Shown here in pieces: positions 61,901 through 64,000 of a DNA stretch of 64,000 bases. Every line of letters begins with the position of its first letter. Position 1 is the stretch's first letter. The DNA comes from Sordariomycetes sp. S80-01Y (Eukaryota; Ascomycota; Sordariomycetes), in contig JAXQJY010000023.1 of the NCBI GenBank assembly GCA_037042185.1, positions 496,001 to 560,000 of the forward strand, read 5' to 3'. The position numbers and the translations under genes are program-made. The notes beneath the pieces were generated by a model that did not search any database, was not told the DNA's origin, and saw only the letters and a program-made list of their open reading frames with translations.

Positions 61901-64000
61901 CCCAATGATTCTAGTAAACTAGCACCGATAGGTACTGTCGGCGAGGTTATGATCCAAGGGCCAACGCGCCTTCGCGAATACCTCGCTGATCGGGAGAAAA
62001 CTGATGCCACCCTCACCCAGGACTTACCATCTTGGGCGCCACGCTCTGACGAGTCGGCTTTCAACTCCTTCTTTAAGAGCGGTGATCTTTGCTACTACAA
62101 TCCCGACGGAACCATTGAATTTGCCAGCCGCAAAGATACCCAAATCAAGATTCGTGGCTTGCGTGTTGAGTTGGGCGAGGTTGAGCACCACATCCTGCGC
62201 ACCTTGAATGGTGTCAATACTGTTGCCGTCGATGTGTTACGAAACGAGGCTGGTGCCCAGCTCGTCGCCTACTTCTCGATGAACAACGACAACAGGACCG
62301 CAGGCGTCGATCTCGACCCCGCGATGGACGGCATGTTTGGAGAGATCACGCCTGAGATTGAGTCTCAGCTTGCCGCCATGGTTGGTGAGCTTAGGATTAC
62401 GCTCCCTGCGTATATGGTCCCTTCTCTCTTTATCCCCTGCAAGTTCATGCCCTTCAACACCTCGTCTAAGCTGGATCGTCGAGCCCTGCGTACCCATACG
62501 GCAAGCTTGGAGCGCGAAGATCTCTTCAAGTATGCTCTTGTATCTGGCAAGAAGCGCGCTCCCGAGAGTCAAATGGAACAACGTCTGCAAGCTTTGTGGG
62601 CCGAAGTCCTTCAATTACCCACCGAAGCGATCGGTCGTGATGACAGTTTCCTTGGTTTAGGCGGAGACTCGATCACCGCCATGTCCCTTGTTACTGAGGG
62701 CCGGGCCAAGGGATTGGTCATCACAGTCAAGGATATCTTCAGCGATCCTCGACTTTCCGCTGTGGCCCGCAAGACGGCTGAGGCTGGCGCCGAGACCGAA
62801 GCCAAGCTTTCTCCTTTCGATCTCCTGAGCCAGCAACTGCGCGAGCTCGTTACCAGTGCTGTGGCTCGCGAACAGTGCGGTCTATCTGCTTCTCAGGAGA
62901 TTGAAGACGCCTATCCCTGCACCTCAGTTCAGGAAGGGCTGATGGCTCTTGCCGTCAAGGAGCCTGGGTCCTACATTGCTAAGCATCTTTACAAGCTCGG
63001 ACCTCATGTTGACATCGCCCGATTCAAGCAGGCTTGGGAAACCACCATCGAGAAGTGCGGTAACCTTCGCACGAGAATCGTAGACGTTGGCGGTGCCTCG
63101 TTGCAAGTCTTAGTCAAGCCCGACACCCACTGGGAGGAGACCAATGGTCTCGACCTGGAGTCTTTCCTCAAGAAGACTGAGACCTTTGAAATGCGCTACG
63201 GTACGCCTTTGTGCCGTTATGCTCTCTTCCGCGAAGCTTCAGGCGCGCACTACTTTGTCCTTGTTCTCCACCACGCCGTGTCTGACGGCTTCTCGCTTGT
63301 CATCAATATGAACACGCTGGAGAGCGCCTACAAGGGTGAGGACATCGAGCTTGAGCCATATGCCGGCTTCATCAAGTACATCACCGAAGTGGACCAGGGC
63401 GCAGCCCGTGACTTCTGGAACACCCAGCTCGATGGTGCACAGAGAGCGTCCTTCCCACCAATGCAGCCTTATGCAGGTGCTGAGAACCAGAAAGTCCGCC
63501 TTCTGAAGAGAAGCATCAATTTCCCTCAGCGTGGAAGCAGTTCCATCACCAAGGCTTCCGTTATTCGGGCTGCTTGGGCTATTGTTCTAGCTCGCTACTC
63601 CGACAGTCAGGACATCACCTTTGGCACCACTGTCAGCGGTCGTCAAGCGCCAGTTCAAGGTCTCGAGAGCATGGCTGGACCGGCTGTGGCAACTGTCCCT
63701 GTTCGCGTCCGCATTGACCAGACCCAGTCTGTGTCCAATTACCTACGGACAATTCAGACTCAAGCCTCGGACATGATTCCCCATGAGCAATTTGGCATGC
63801 GCGGTATCATGCAATTAGGTGCTAATGCCAAGGAGGTGTGCGACTTCTCGTCTCTCCTAGTCATTCAGCCTATGCAGAAACTCATTACTGAAGAGAAATC
63901 TGACTCTATTTTGATATCGGATACCGAGAAATACTCGGTTGAAGCTTCAATGGAGGGCTACTTCACATATCCTCTAGTCACCGATGCTCTCGTCTACGAC
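37973..64000 (+). CDS. giant A-T-C modular nonribosomal peptide synthetase, 3' end beyond window
   Basis: One intronless frame of 8,676 codons, open at the window edge. The ATG at 37973 sits in the context CACCACCATGG and is followed by about 40 residues before the first A domain. Eight modules of about 3.25 kb repeat in the order A-T-C. Every A domain has the A3 core (FTSGSTGxPKG), A5 (GPAE), A7 (SGD or TGD) and the A10 lysine. Every T domain has GGDS with the phosphopantetheine serine. Every C domain has an intact HHxxxDG. No epimerisation, N-methylation, cyclisation or release domain occurs in the visible part, so the residues should be L or achiral and unmethylated. The enzyme starts with an A domain, so the first residue is loaded as a free amino acid. 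Pocket codes suggest several Aib-type residues. The end of the protein, and hence the release mode, lies outside the window. Confidence 0.97.
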   Translation, partial: MAAQQIPNAPEARRNDETSHASGNDIQQALDWNTEFPEIIDSTIHQLIEHQARTRPNATAISAWDRELTYSELNKAANRLAHYLAESCAVSLEDIVHVCFDKSAWYFVAILAINKAGAVWAPIDPSHPIQRNQSVVSQTRAKLILSSPSHAELCASLVGKVVEVTPRLDALLARNNPQSSYITPESGVGPRNAAYILFTSGSTGTPKGFVMEHGSVCTSQTAIGRRLGLTTEVRILQFATFVFDLSIGEIIGPLIFGATLCVPSEETRMNNLPEFIRDSRISWAYLTPAFTRTLRPADYPGLELLLLAGEAVGQDVLDTWIGKLRLINGWGPAETCCFSTLHEWKSKDESPLTVGRPVGGLCWIVDPEDPQQLVPIGAEGEVMIQGPTILREYLADQDKTEKSMVRTLPGWAPKQDDSLHFGRFYKSGDLATYNEDGSIKFASRKDTQVKIRGLRVELGEIEHHIRSLIPEVRQVAVDVLKTDTSANLVTFFSFNDDSRPSSDMYDTSDENSVFLELTQERQAQLADMIGQLASRLPSYMIPTIFIPCRWMPFITSTKLDRKGLQAKTASLPQEELSSYTLQATSASKAAPETEMESRLQKIWADVLKVAVDKIGRDDSFVRFGGDSIAAIRLVNNARAEGILLQVKSIFEDPRLSAMAARAVEVEVKDEKTVDGAYAPFSLLPKSIKELARSDEVRQKCGLTRDQVVEDAYPCSPLQEGLMALAAKNPGSYIAKWVYRLQKDTDVHRFKLAWERTVEACTNLRTRIVYLHGSTTQVVIKNDFSWEDTDGLSLRDFVKAAESITMGPGSRLNRHALVQDTDGELYLIWVGHHTVYDGWSMKLLLGTFYDHYYEDAATTTLAPYPAFIEYVQNLDKEDATEYWRKELHGANRAAFPPNPKSTDDAADPNALTKTFSKRIQFPDLDDNSITKATVLRAAWAMIIARYSDSEDVTFGSTVSGRQAGIVGIENMPGPAIATVPVRVRVDQQQPTADFLVGVQEQALDMVAFEQYGLQNIAKVSDDARDACDFSSLLVLQPMKYLTGVAEDLLEQSSAEGKKLEELPEGYFNYPLVGQCYVYDDYVNLVLTYKSDVLSESTLQALSNQYSNVVEQLLLQKEATLGDVAVAGQWDLERTLEFNSVVPDVVESTLHEMIEEQSKIRPEAPAVVAWDLELSYAELNSAANRLANHLVDTLGVKTGDLVHVCFEKSAWHFVAIVAIMKAGAAWVPLDSGHPAQRQQQVVSQTGATLALASATNAHICEGLVKEVLKVTPELDQQLKTSKPDSSKQGPANKASPTDAAYVLFTSGSTGTPKGLVMQHGSVCSSATAIGKRLRITPEVRMLQFAAFVFDLSIGEIFGPLTHGGSIIVPSEEIRMNGIKQFINDYKVNWSYLTPSFARTLRPDEIPSLELLLFAGEAVPRDVFDKWFGKVRLINGWGPAETCCFSTLHEWQSAEESPLNVGKPVGSFCWIVDPQNPARLAPVGTLGEVMIQGPTLLREYLADKAKTDASAVYELPGWTPRRTDSSFKRFFKSGDLCSYNADGTIEFSSRKDTQVKIRGLRVELGEVEHHIRANLSSAKQVAVDVFRTQAGTNLVVYFCLNETSKTANADDEVFLPLSPDMQTQLSAMVSELSVYLPRYMIPTLFINCAFMPFITSTKLDRKGLQQRTGALTQDELAQYALSDSEKRPPETDMEFRMQKIWAQTLNLAPESIGRDDSFLRIGGDSIAAIHLVTATREDGLLLTVKDIFDDPRLSSVAAKCEVADGNVPDYSDVPAFSLLDTSRKEVVAEETHKQCKLNASQQVVDAYPCTALQEGLMALSMKQPGSYIAKWVYRLGDDVETEAFKTAWNMTVQTSPNLRTRMVQVLGKTIQAVVTDDVEWDSTDGLNLTQYLDVAQNIKMTFGSRLSRYGLVEEGKDRYFVWIAHHGIYDGWTMRLMLSTVADLYQGYETLELKPYSSFIKYTQNINHDDAVSFWRNQLEDAKKATYPPTAKASISKGDKVTRLMRNRIEFPSTNTSVTKATIIRAAWAIVLARYCDTDDVTFGTTVSGRHAPVPNLGEMPGPMVATVPVRVRLDQEQRISTYLNRIQSQASDMIAYEQFGMQHIAKITPEAQEACDFSSLLVIQPFQQMAAVGAHSDAILEMDASAKHGTEDTLEGYFSYPLVLQGEVSDAHVDLVLTYDSEILKESQMTQLSRHFEHVVHQLLAQDNTPLSEVSVAAPWDMEKAYEYNREETDLVTSTLHDLIAKQAETRPDALAINAWDKQFTYKEYNAAADRLASFLVQEHEVQSGDLVHVCFEKSAWHFVTILAIMKTGAAWVPLDPGHPAERQKQVINQTKARLALVSPSNVSVCDKLVEKVLVVTASLDEKLREKPEYAAGPGLEVSSRNAAYVLFTSGSTGTPKGLVMEHGSVCTSARAIGKTLGLTPEVRMLQFAAFVFDLSIGEIFGPLTLGGSLCIPSEHDRLNDLTGYIRKEEVNWSYLTPAFARTIKPAEVPSLKLLLFAGEAVPRDVFEQWFGKVRLANGWGPAETCCFSTIHEWKSFDESPLNIGRPVGGNIWIVDANDPQRLAPIGTIGEAVIQGPTILREYLADKAKTDAATVLSLPEWAPKREHHPYNRFFKSGDLVSYNADGTIEFSTRKDTQVKIRGLRVELGEVEHHIQTNLEGARQVAVDVLRTETGTNLVAYFCFTDDSKTAGANNDGDEGPFMPLSPYLQSQLTAMVGALSVSLPRYMIPTLFIPCSYMPFITSTKLDRKGLRALTAKLGQEELATYALQDSEKRAPETPMEERLQTIWAEILNRSKESIGRDDSFLRIGGDSVAAIHLITTARNDGIQLSVKDIFDDPRLFAVASKAVETDSGVTDTKIEPYSLLSDAQKDFVMQKALKEQCGGLDASQVYDAYPCTPLQDGLIALSAKQPGSYITKYFFKIPNSIDLDRFKKSWEKTIDRCDNLHTRIVTTGHSSVQLLVQDEKSWEDTDGLTVNEFIERTNHYEMTYGSRLSRHALVKEGDNTTFIWVCHHSVIDGWALKLVQDVLHATYWEIEGPKVEPYAGFVKFTESIEPEAAGAYWKGQLEGANRPSFPPTSGVDTSAEIKVTSRNIDIPLEMNSSITKATVLRAAWSITLARHNGSDDIVFGSTVSGRNAPVNGLQNMTGPAIATVPVRVALDREQRVSEFLRDIQNQASDMVAYEQFGLPNISRLGVSAKEACDFSSLIVIQPRQYMDNMDEAPDDAVMVFGQDQYEMTEQQMSNYFNYPLVLLSMLYEDHIEIRFFRNTSVIAESQIEAIGHQLDHVVQQLLEHQTSKLSDISLVGPWDIAHAIKSSNIAEPVEQCTHWLIKEQIKIRPNSYALEGHDGDLTYKEFGRLVTNLAAKLRELGVGPEVLVPFCFPKSTWAVVSMIAIELAGGALCPLDPAAPVQRISGIVDDCRAKLVLAHPECAKKIEEVGVKALIIDEAMVRALPDADEVDSGATPDNVSFVIFTSGSTGKPKGMLIEHRAICTAMFGYGVTPGIGPDTRTFAFSAYVFDVGIFDVLTTLVRGGTICVPSDHDRQNDLAGAINRFKANFLFTTPTVAGLLTPAEVPTLKTLCVGGEFISRKVVDPWTGHARVHGLYGPAEASVCGWREDINLQAKTNNLGIPLCTAYWIVEPDNIKELVPVGCIGEALIQGPTLARGYVNVEEKAMRNWIDNAYWLPDTGSNVSKRAYLSGDLLRRNEDGTFDYMGRKDTQIKLHGQRVELGEIESRIEQQMPDGMGAIVEVVGGVDTTKDTLMALIWNTNAPADSPLRLVDELSTDQQALISQVDNAIASALPAYMMPSTYLVFAGRPEQTPSGKVNRRHLSGLAKEVPAHTRAKFAPGAMEAEPPTEPMEFRLRDLWGEILGIDAEKIGKNDSFLRLGGDSISAIKLVTLAQQRGVSLTVSTIFKDSRLSQMAASAKVDDSEAHSLETTPFSMIPQDKIDDMITSVQDQCGITDRNAIEDIFPCTALQEGLMALAIKQPGSYMAKEVYRLASDVNIGRFKRAWESVVAESGNLRTRIIRFNRSLMQVVLKTSTWENIRAHDMRSLMHEAAKTDVELGSPLCRYALFKEDDGSYYFGIIIHHAIFDGWTLGLIFNALRQAYEEDEIYSFNRYASFVKYTQQIDQEVATDFWKKQLTGARRATFPPSQAPGVSSTKTRVLNRKFDFPYSGNTSITRATILRAAWALVLGRYSDSDDVTFGATVSGRNAPVPGLSDMPGPVIATVPIRIQMSKATPVSDFLQQIQMQASEMVDFEQFGLASIAKIHPDIAEAIRFSSLVVVQPFQQMGLATAGSDAELFTVDEGKFKPEEALSGYFSYPLVLQCILLEEQIELALTYDANVVSEEQLKAMSYQFEGVVHQLLHPRPKPVGAIDVASQWDRKQAALLNAERPEIVNECLHDMIEKQAEIRPDSVAIRGWDRILTYKELIRHANRLANHLTDDYGVKPHDLVHVCFDHSAWYFVSVLAVNKCGAAWVPLDPSQPPQRHKQVADQTQAAVCLASTVHVDRCSELFKHVIAVNEDLDDKLVQKPQTSERGPDVTITPRHAAYVLFTSGSTGTPKGLIIEHMGVCTSMMESSARIGITPKVNILQFASYVFDMSVCETFGPLLRGASVCVPSEDIRMNGLIEFINDMDINTLYLTPAFALTIQPEDVPQVNLLLFAGEAVSQKVFDQWFGKVRMINGWGPAETCCFSTLHEWKSADESPLCIGKPVSGFCWIVDPEDPTKLAPIGTEGEVVIQSPAILREYLSAPDKTEAAVMTDLPEWAPERDTRPWNRFFKSGDLCTYNPDGTLKFGSRKDNQVKIRGLRIELGEVEHHISTTLDGAEQVAVDVLKNEQGSTLVAYFAFSNDSRTAGQEGADEDMFLPMDAELQARITALVAVLSVNLPRYMIPTLFVPCKWMPFVTATKLDRKTLRARTLEMTQDQISAYGLQNSEKRAPETEMETRLQQIWADVLHISPESIGRDDSFLGIGGDSISAIHLMTAARHNGIVVKVRDVFNDPRLSAVAAAATEAPLPNEDDSKIRPFDLLTHADRKVVFGNSLRSQCDITKDEEIEDAYPCSALQEGLMALAVKQPGSYITKYFFQIPGHMDIEKWKKAWERTVQLCGNLRTRIVASKDHAVQVILKNELSWEPTEGLDLDEFVKVSQGYKMSFGSRLCRYAIITQPTGENYFVWITHHSIVDGWCVQIALKTLHSAYWDESPSQLPSYAGFIKYAYSIDETAANQFWKKQLDGAQKPSYPPPAPVGKKADYHVTYKKIAVPLRMEGSITKASVLRTAWSVVLARHCSSDDVTFGATVSGRNAAVEGLQDMPGPVIATVPVRIKLNPQGTVESLLQSVQNQASEMIAYEQRGIQNIAKLSQGARQACDFSSLMVIQPRQYLDSMSNAVIMDGNDGTEMTEQEMNSYFNYPLVLLSLMYEDHVEVRFFYDKNVLAEKEVQAVSYQLDHVMQQLFAKKTKFLGQLSLIGPWEKQHALRATKLKAPTNSCIHWMIEEHIRSQPDAPAVASWDGDLTYEDLGKYASRLAAKLQKLGVGPGDMVPFSFPKSTWAVVAMVAIQIAGGAFVPLDPTAPAGRLQSIIEDTKAELVLTSPNTRDAVKNLNVETLDVDVQFLASLPVPRQSIAPVTEPSDASFVIFTSGSTGKPKGMIHEHSAIASSAEGYGVCQGIGPGTRVFAFSNYTFDVGVMDVLVTLARGATICIPSDYERYNDISGAINRMQANWAFLTPTVASLINPADTPTMKKIGFGGEVVTKKVVDLWKDHAELHGLYGPAEASICAWRPNVGQVGKPSNIGTPLSCAFWVVDPEDPRQLVPVGCVGELMIQGPLLARGYINADEAANAAWLHDVDWLPGDMPKKAYRTGDLVRRNDDGTFEYMGRKDTQVKLHGQRIELGEIESRIHEFLPENMDAITDVVKNDSGSDVLAALLWYSSGTTSEASELQLADEATEDMQQLISHLDSSLGMSLASYMMPGMYLIFQGMPNKTTSGKVDRKQLCQIARASEAKDRLKFSPGGNNSEPPATDMEFKLRDLWAQVLNINASDVGRQDSFLRAGGDSITAIRLVSAAHEKGIGLSVEMIFQDPRLSSMAEAATQIKVDESAFETERFSLLPQGQAETIASEARKQCGLSSEEDIEDIYPCTKLQEGLLALAVKQPGSYVAKQVLQVSPHIDIARFKTAWEQTVAACTNLRTRIISIGGASYQVIVKNPVTWDDTAGFDLNTAVSAASNVKMGYGTPLSRFAIVEEAKTEEEKEENEEDEVNKFLIWTVHHATFDGWCIRIVLDALSNAYQGLEMPNLRPFAGFIKFVTSIDHDEAADYWQTQLADAKRASFPPTGEDTSKKQHKMLRKTIPFPESDKTSITKANVIRAAWAMVLARHSDTDDVTFGATVSGRQAPVPGMETIAGPVLATVPVRVRLEGKQSVDAYLKEIQKQAMDMVQYEQFGLQNISKLSHEAREACNFSSLLLIQPAQQFFEESSDSVVAPPHPDKYEVGEALEGYFSYPLVLQAQVADDHVDLYFSYHANVVKESHLDAISHQLDHVINQLVTKDDAAVEDISVAGSWDLEQAKSWNTDSKLVASCAHDLIAEQASSGGDREAIFSSEISLTYAELDRKTSELAAHLVGLGVGPETAVPICYEKSAWAIVAMIAIMKAGGMFVPLDPQHPSGRRKDLVAEVGAKYMIVSPQTAELCEGLTSNNIELTASSFAKFPKDSPKMDIKPDNAAYVLFTSGSTGKPKGVVMEHQALSSSSVLGHGKTYRLDKESRVLQFSNYVFDVSLGEIFSTLIHGGCVCVPNEAERLQGTAAFINKAAVNTAMLTPSFARTIPPRQVPGLKKLVVGGEAPTKDTLAMWFDHVELINGYGPAEACIYCCTYDFQSKHEAPGTIGCGANNSTWVVDPESHDRLAPVGTVGELLIQGYALARGYINNDELTKESFIESVSWLPISQSPEAPRFYKTGDLVRYLPNGTLEYLGRKDAQVKVRGQRMEPGEIEYAVKRVADNVDHVAVDVIRSGNKESLTAFISFTGKTGGDDFFLGLDDEMKESITTISAELKNILPGFMVPSLFLPVRSMPFVSAMKMDRKQLRETAHGLGPEVIATYAGISRQKIEPTTEMEFRLRKVWAEVLDVSAEDIGKSDSFLQIGGDSISAIELVSAAQDHGIRITVADIFEDARLSTLSESAMEAGDAPTYDTEPFGLLDGDVDTYKSEIATKCGLKDNQAVEDAYPCAPLQQGLMALAVKQPGSYIAKHAFRLNRLVDVNKFRAAWEKTVSVCANLRTRIVEINGSPVQSVIENDIKWDSFGERNLAGLMEASQDVRMTYGSRLNRFSVGREADGEYSFLWLSHHTVFDGFSLRIVLETLYQAYGDEELPPIKPYSGFISYTQQMDKAGAEEFWSQQLRGAQRASFPPRKHTAEPSVTRFLTKTISLPETTGTSITKASTLRAAWAMVLARYCDTDDITFGATVSGRNAPVPGLGAMPGAMIATVPVRLRLNPDQSVQSFLKDVQTQASEMIAWEQFGLQNISKLGPDSKEACDFSSLMVIQPFQQMGLTSSVENDLLLPAKSDQNSIEDSMQGYFSYPLVMQGALSDESLELYLIYDSKVLQENQLQAMAHQYEQVVHALLDQGEDRHIGEILMTSDYDVAKAMELRGDVPDVIDDCVHSIIERQAQGTPDAPAIYAHDGQFTYRELNAASNRLAHYLVREFDVKVGDIIHLCFEKSAWHFVAMLAVNKTGASWSPIDPSHPLQRKQQITEQTQAKIALASSAHTTTCGELVESVIEVTADLDADLERVDSAPKTRVTSRDAAYVLFTSGSTGVPKGFVMEHRALCSSQKAISERLNLTSNVRMLQFAAFVFDLSIGEIFGPLTNGACLCIPSEDMRSNDVRGFIKEANVTWAYLTPAFARTIKPQDVPSVELVLFAGEAVPRDVFEQWFGQVRLVNGWGPAEHSVFSTLHEYRSLEDSPATIGRPVGAFAWIVDPNDSSKLAPIGTVGEVMIQGPTRLREYLADREKTDATLTQDLPSWAPRSDESAFNSFFKSGDLCYYNPDGTIEFASRKDTQIKIRGLRVELGEVEHHILRTLNGVNTVAVDVLRNEAGAQLVAYFSMNNDNRTAGVDLDPAMDGMFGEITPEIESQLAAMVGELRITLPAYMVPSLFIPCKFMPFNTSSKLDRRALRTHTASLEREDLFKYALVSGKKRAPESQMEQRLQALWAEVLQLPTEAIGRDDSFLGLGGDSITAMSLVTEGRAKGLVITVKDIFSDPRLSAVARKTAEAGAETEAKLSPFDLLSQQLRELVTSAVAREQCGLSASQEIEDAYPCTSVQEGLMALAVKEPGSYIAKHLYKLGPHVDIARFKQAWETTIEKCGNLRTRIVDVGGASLQVLVKPDTHWEETNGLDLESFLKKTETFEMRYGTPLCRYALFREASGAHYFVLVLHHAVSDGFSLVINMNTLESAYKGEDIELEPYAGFIKYITEVDQGAARDFWNTQLDGAQRASFPPMQPYAGAENQKVRLLKRSINFPQRGSSSITKASVIRAAWAIVLARYSDSQDITFGTTVSGRQAPVQGLESMAGPAVATVPVRVRIDQTQSVSNYLRTIQTQASDMIPHEQFGMRGIMQLGANAKEVCDFSSLLVIQPMQKLITEEKSDSILISDTEKYSVEASMEGYFTYPLVTDALVYD
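38090..41370 (+). other. NRPS module 1 (A1-T1-C1), loading module
   Basis: A1 spans about 38090-39660, T1 about 39745-39960 with its serine at 39851 (residue 627), and C1 about 40015-41370 with HHTVYDG at 40463-40483. The inferred A1 pocket code is DLGYLAGCFK, read from FDLSIGE, WAYLTP, LLLLAGE and NGWGPAETCCF plus the A10 Lys. There is no C domain before A1. The residues just before it, DWNTEFPEIIDSTIHQLIE, resemble the linkers that follow the internal C domains. Confidence 0.93.
41371..44640 (+). other. NRPS module 2 (A2-T2-C2)
   Basis: A2 spans about 41400-42960, T2 serine is at 43136 (residue 1722), and C2 has HHGIYDG at 43736-43756. The inferred pocket code is DLGYLAGCFK, identical to A1 and A3. 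C2 ends in a stretch with LLVIQPFQQM and GYFSYPLVLQ that recurs in C4 and C7. Confidence 0.92.
44641..47905 (+). other. NRPS module 3 (A3-T3-C3)
   Basis: A3 spans about 44670-46240, T3 serine is at 46412 (residue 2814), and C3 has HHSVIDG at 47012-47032. The inferred pocket code is DLGYLAGCFK. C3 belongs with C5: both read SYITKYFF, VIQPRQY, MTEQ and NYFNYPLVLLS or SYFNYPLVLLS, and differ there from the other six C domains. Confidence 0.92.
47906..51140 (+). other. NRPS module 4 (A4-T4-C4), second A lineage
   Basis: A4 spans about 47950-49470, T4 serine is at 49652 (residue 3894), and C4 has HHAIFDG at 50249-50269. The inferred pocket code is DVFFCGLVCK, read from FDVGIFD, FLFTTP, LCVGGE and HGLYGPAEASVC. 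A4 and A6 share features absent elsewhere: FDVGxxD, KLHGQRxELGEIESRI, YMMP and SGKV in core A10. I cannot assign the substrate with confidence; it is probably not the residue chosen by A1-A3. Confidence 0.9.
51141..54405 (+). other. NRPS module 5 (A5-T5-C5)
   Basis: A5 spans about 51180-52745, T5 serine is at 52922 (residue 4984), and C5 has HHSIVDG at 53528-53548. The inferred pocket code is DMCYLAGCFK (from FDMSVCE), the A1-type pocket with two changes. This may mean a slightly larger or different small residue such as isovaline or valine. C5 is the close relative of C3. Confidence 0.9.
54406..57670 (+). other. NRPS module 6 (A6-T6-C6), second A lineage, acidic insert in C6
   Basis: A6 spans about 54455-55970, T6 serine is at 56153 (residue 6061), and C6 has HHATFDG at 56789-56809. 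The inferred pocket code is DVMFGGLICK, related to A4. Just before the C6 active site, at about 56714-56770, there is an unusual run EEAKTEEEKEENEEDEVNK that the other C domains lack; they have a short loop there. Confidence 0.9.
57671..60895 (+). other. NRPS module 7 (A7-T7-C7)
   Basis: A7 spans about 57715-59225, T7 serine is at 59408 (residue 7146), and C7 has HHTVFDG at 60002-60022. The inferred pocket code is DVGMVGGIYK, unlike all others here. Core A8 reads GQRMEPGEIEY, with Pro where the other modules have Leu (RVELGE). The substrate is not assigned; a small pocket with aliphatic lining suggests an aliphatic residue. Confidence 0.9.
60896..64000 (+). other. NRPS module 8 (A8-T8-partial C8)
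   Basis: A8 spans about 60945-62490, T8 serine is at 62669 (residue 8233), and C8 has HHAVSDG at 63269-63289. C8 is cut by the window edge just after EGYFTYPLVTDALVYD. The inferred pocket code is DLGYLAGVFK, one change from A1-A3 (NGWGPAEHSVF instead of NGWGPAETCCF). At least one more module must follow, since an internal C domain of this type accepts a further residue. Confidence 0.92.

Noticed and set aside
38090-64000. Acyl-CoA synthetase or single-domain AMP-binding genes
   Set aside because: The A3 and A5 motifs alone could suggest this, but each A domain is followed in the same frame by T and C domains with intact active-site motifs.

Overview
The window comes from a filamentous ascomycete, very probably a Sordariomycete. 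It carries several 45-50 bp introns with GT..AG borders, loosely spaced genes, an Rxt3 subunit of the Rpd3L histone deacetylase complex, a Pyr4/PaxB-type membrane terpene cyclase, a Pth11-like rhodopsin-domain protein and a giant multimodular nonribosomal peptide synthetase (NRPS). I cannot name the species.

Layout. 1-3443: no gene seen. 3444-4691 (-): Pyr4-family terpene cyclase, two exons. 5493-6556 (-): nucleotidylyltransferase-like gene with one intron and one apparent frame break. 9279-12473 (+): Rxt3. 12728-13120 (-): mitochondrial succinate dehydrogenase assembly factor 4, tail to tail with Rxt3. 14959-16797 (+): Pho89/PHO-4-type phosphate symporter, three exons. 17646-18576 (-): BTB/POZ gene, model incomplete. 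22569-24260 (+): conserved fungal protein of unknown function. 27397-28598 (-): Pth11-like seven-helix membrane protein. 30178-31664 (+): berberine-bridge-type FAD oxidoreductase. 32699-33264: tandem duplication of a 284 bp AT-rich unit. 33265-37972: no gene seen.

37973-64000 (+): one uninterrupted reading frame of 8,676 codons that runs off the window. It encodes an NRPS made of eight consecutive adenylation-thiolation-condensation (A-T-C) modules, the eighth C domain being cut by the window edge. The protein starts directly with an A domain: it has no loading condensation domain and no polyketide starter. No epimerase, methyltransferase, thioesterase or reductase is present in the visible part.

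Five of the eight A domains carry the same or nearly the same binding-pocket code (DLGYLAGCFK three times, DLGYLAGVFK, DMCYLAGCFK). From memory these resemble codes of alpha-aminoisobutyric acid (Aib) modules in peptaibol synthetases. The product is therefore inferred to be a long Aib-rich linear peptide, from a synthetase that begins unlike the classical KS-AT-started peptaibol enzymes. A4 and A6 form a second A lineage, each preceded by a closely related C domain, which points to duplication of a C-A-T block.

The left 30 kb is mostly ordinary chromosome. The FAD oxidoreductase and the Pth11-like gene are the nearest upstream neighbours of the NRPS, but nothing ties them to its pathway. Any further cluster genes must lie beyond the right edge.
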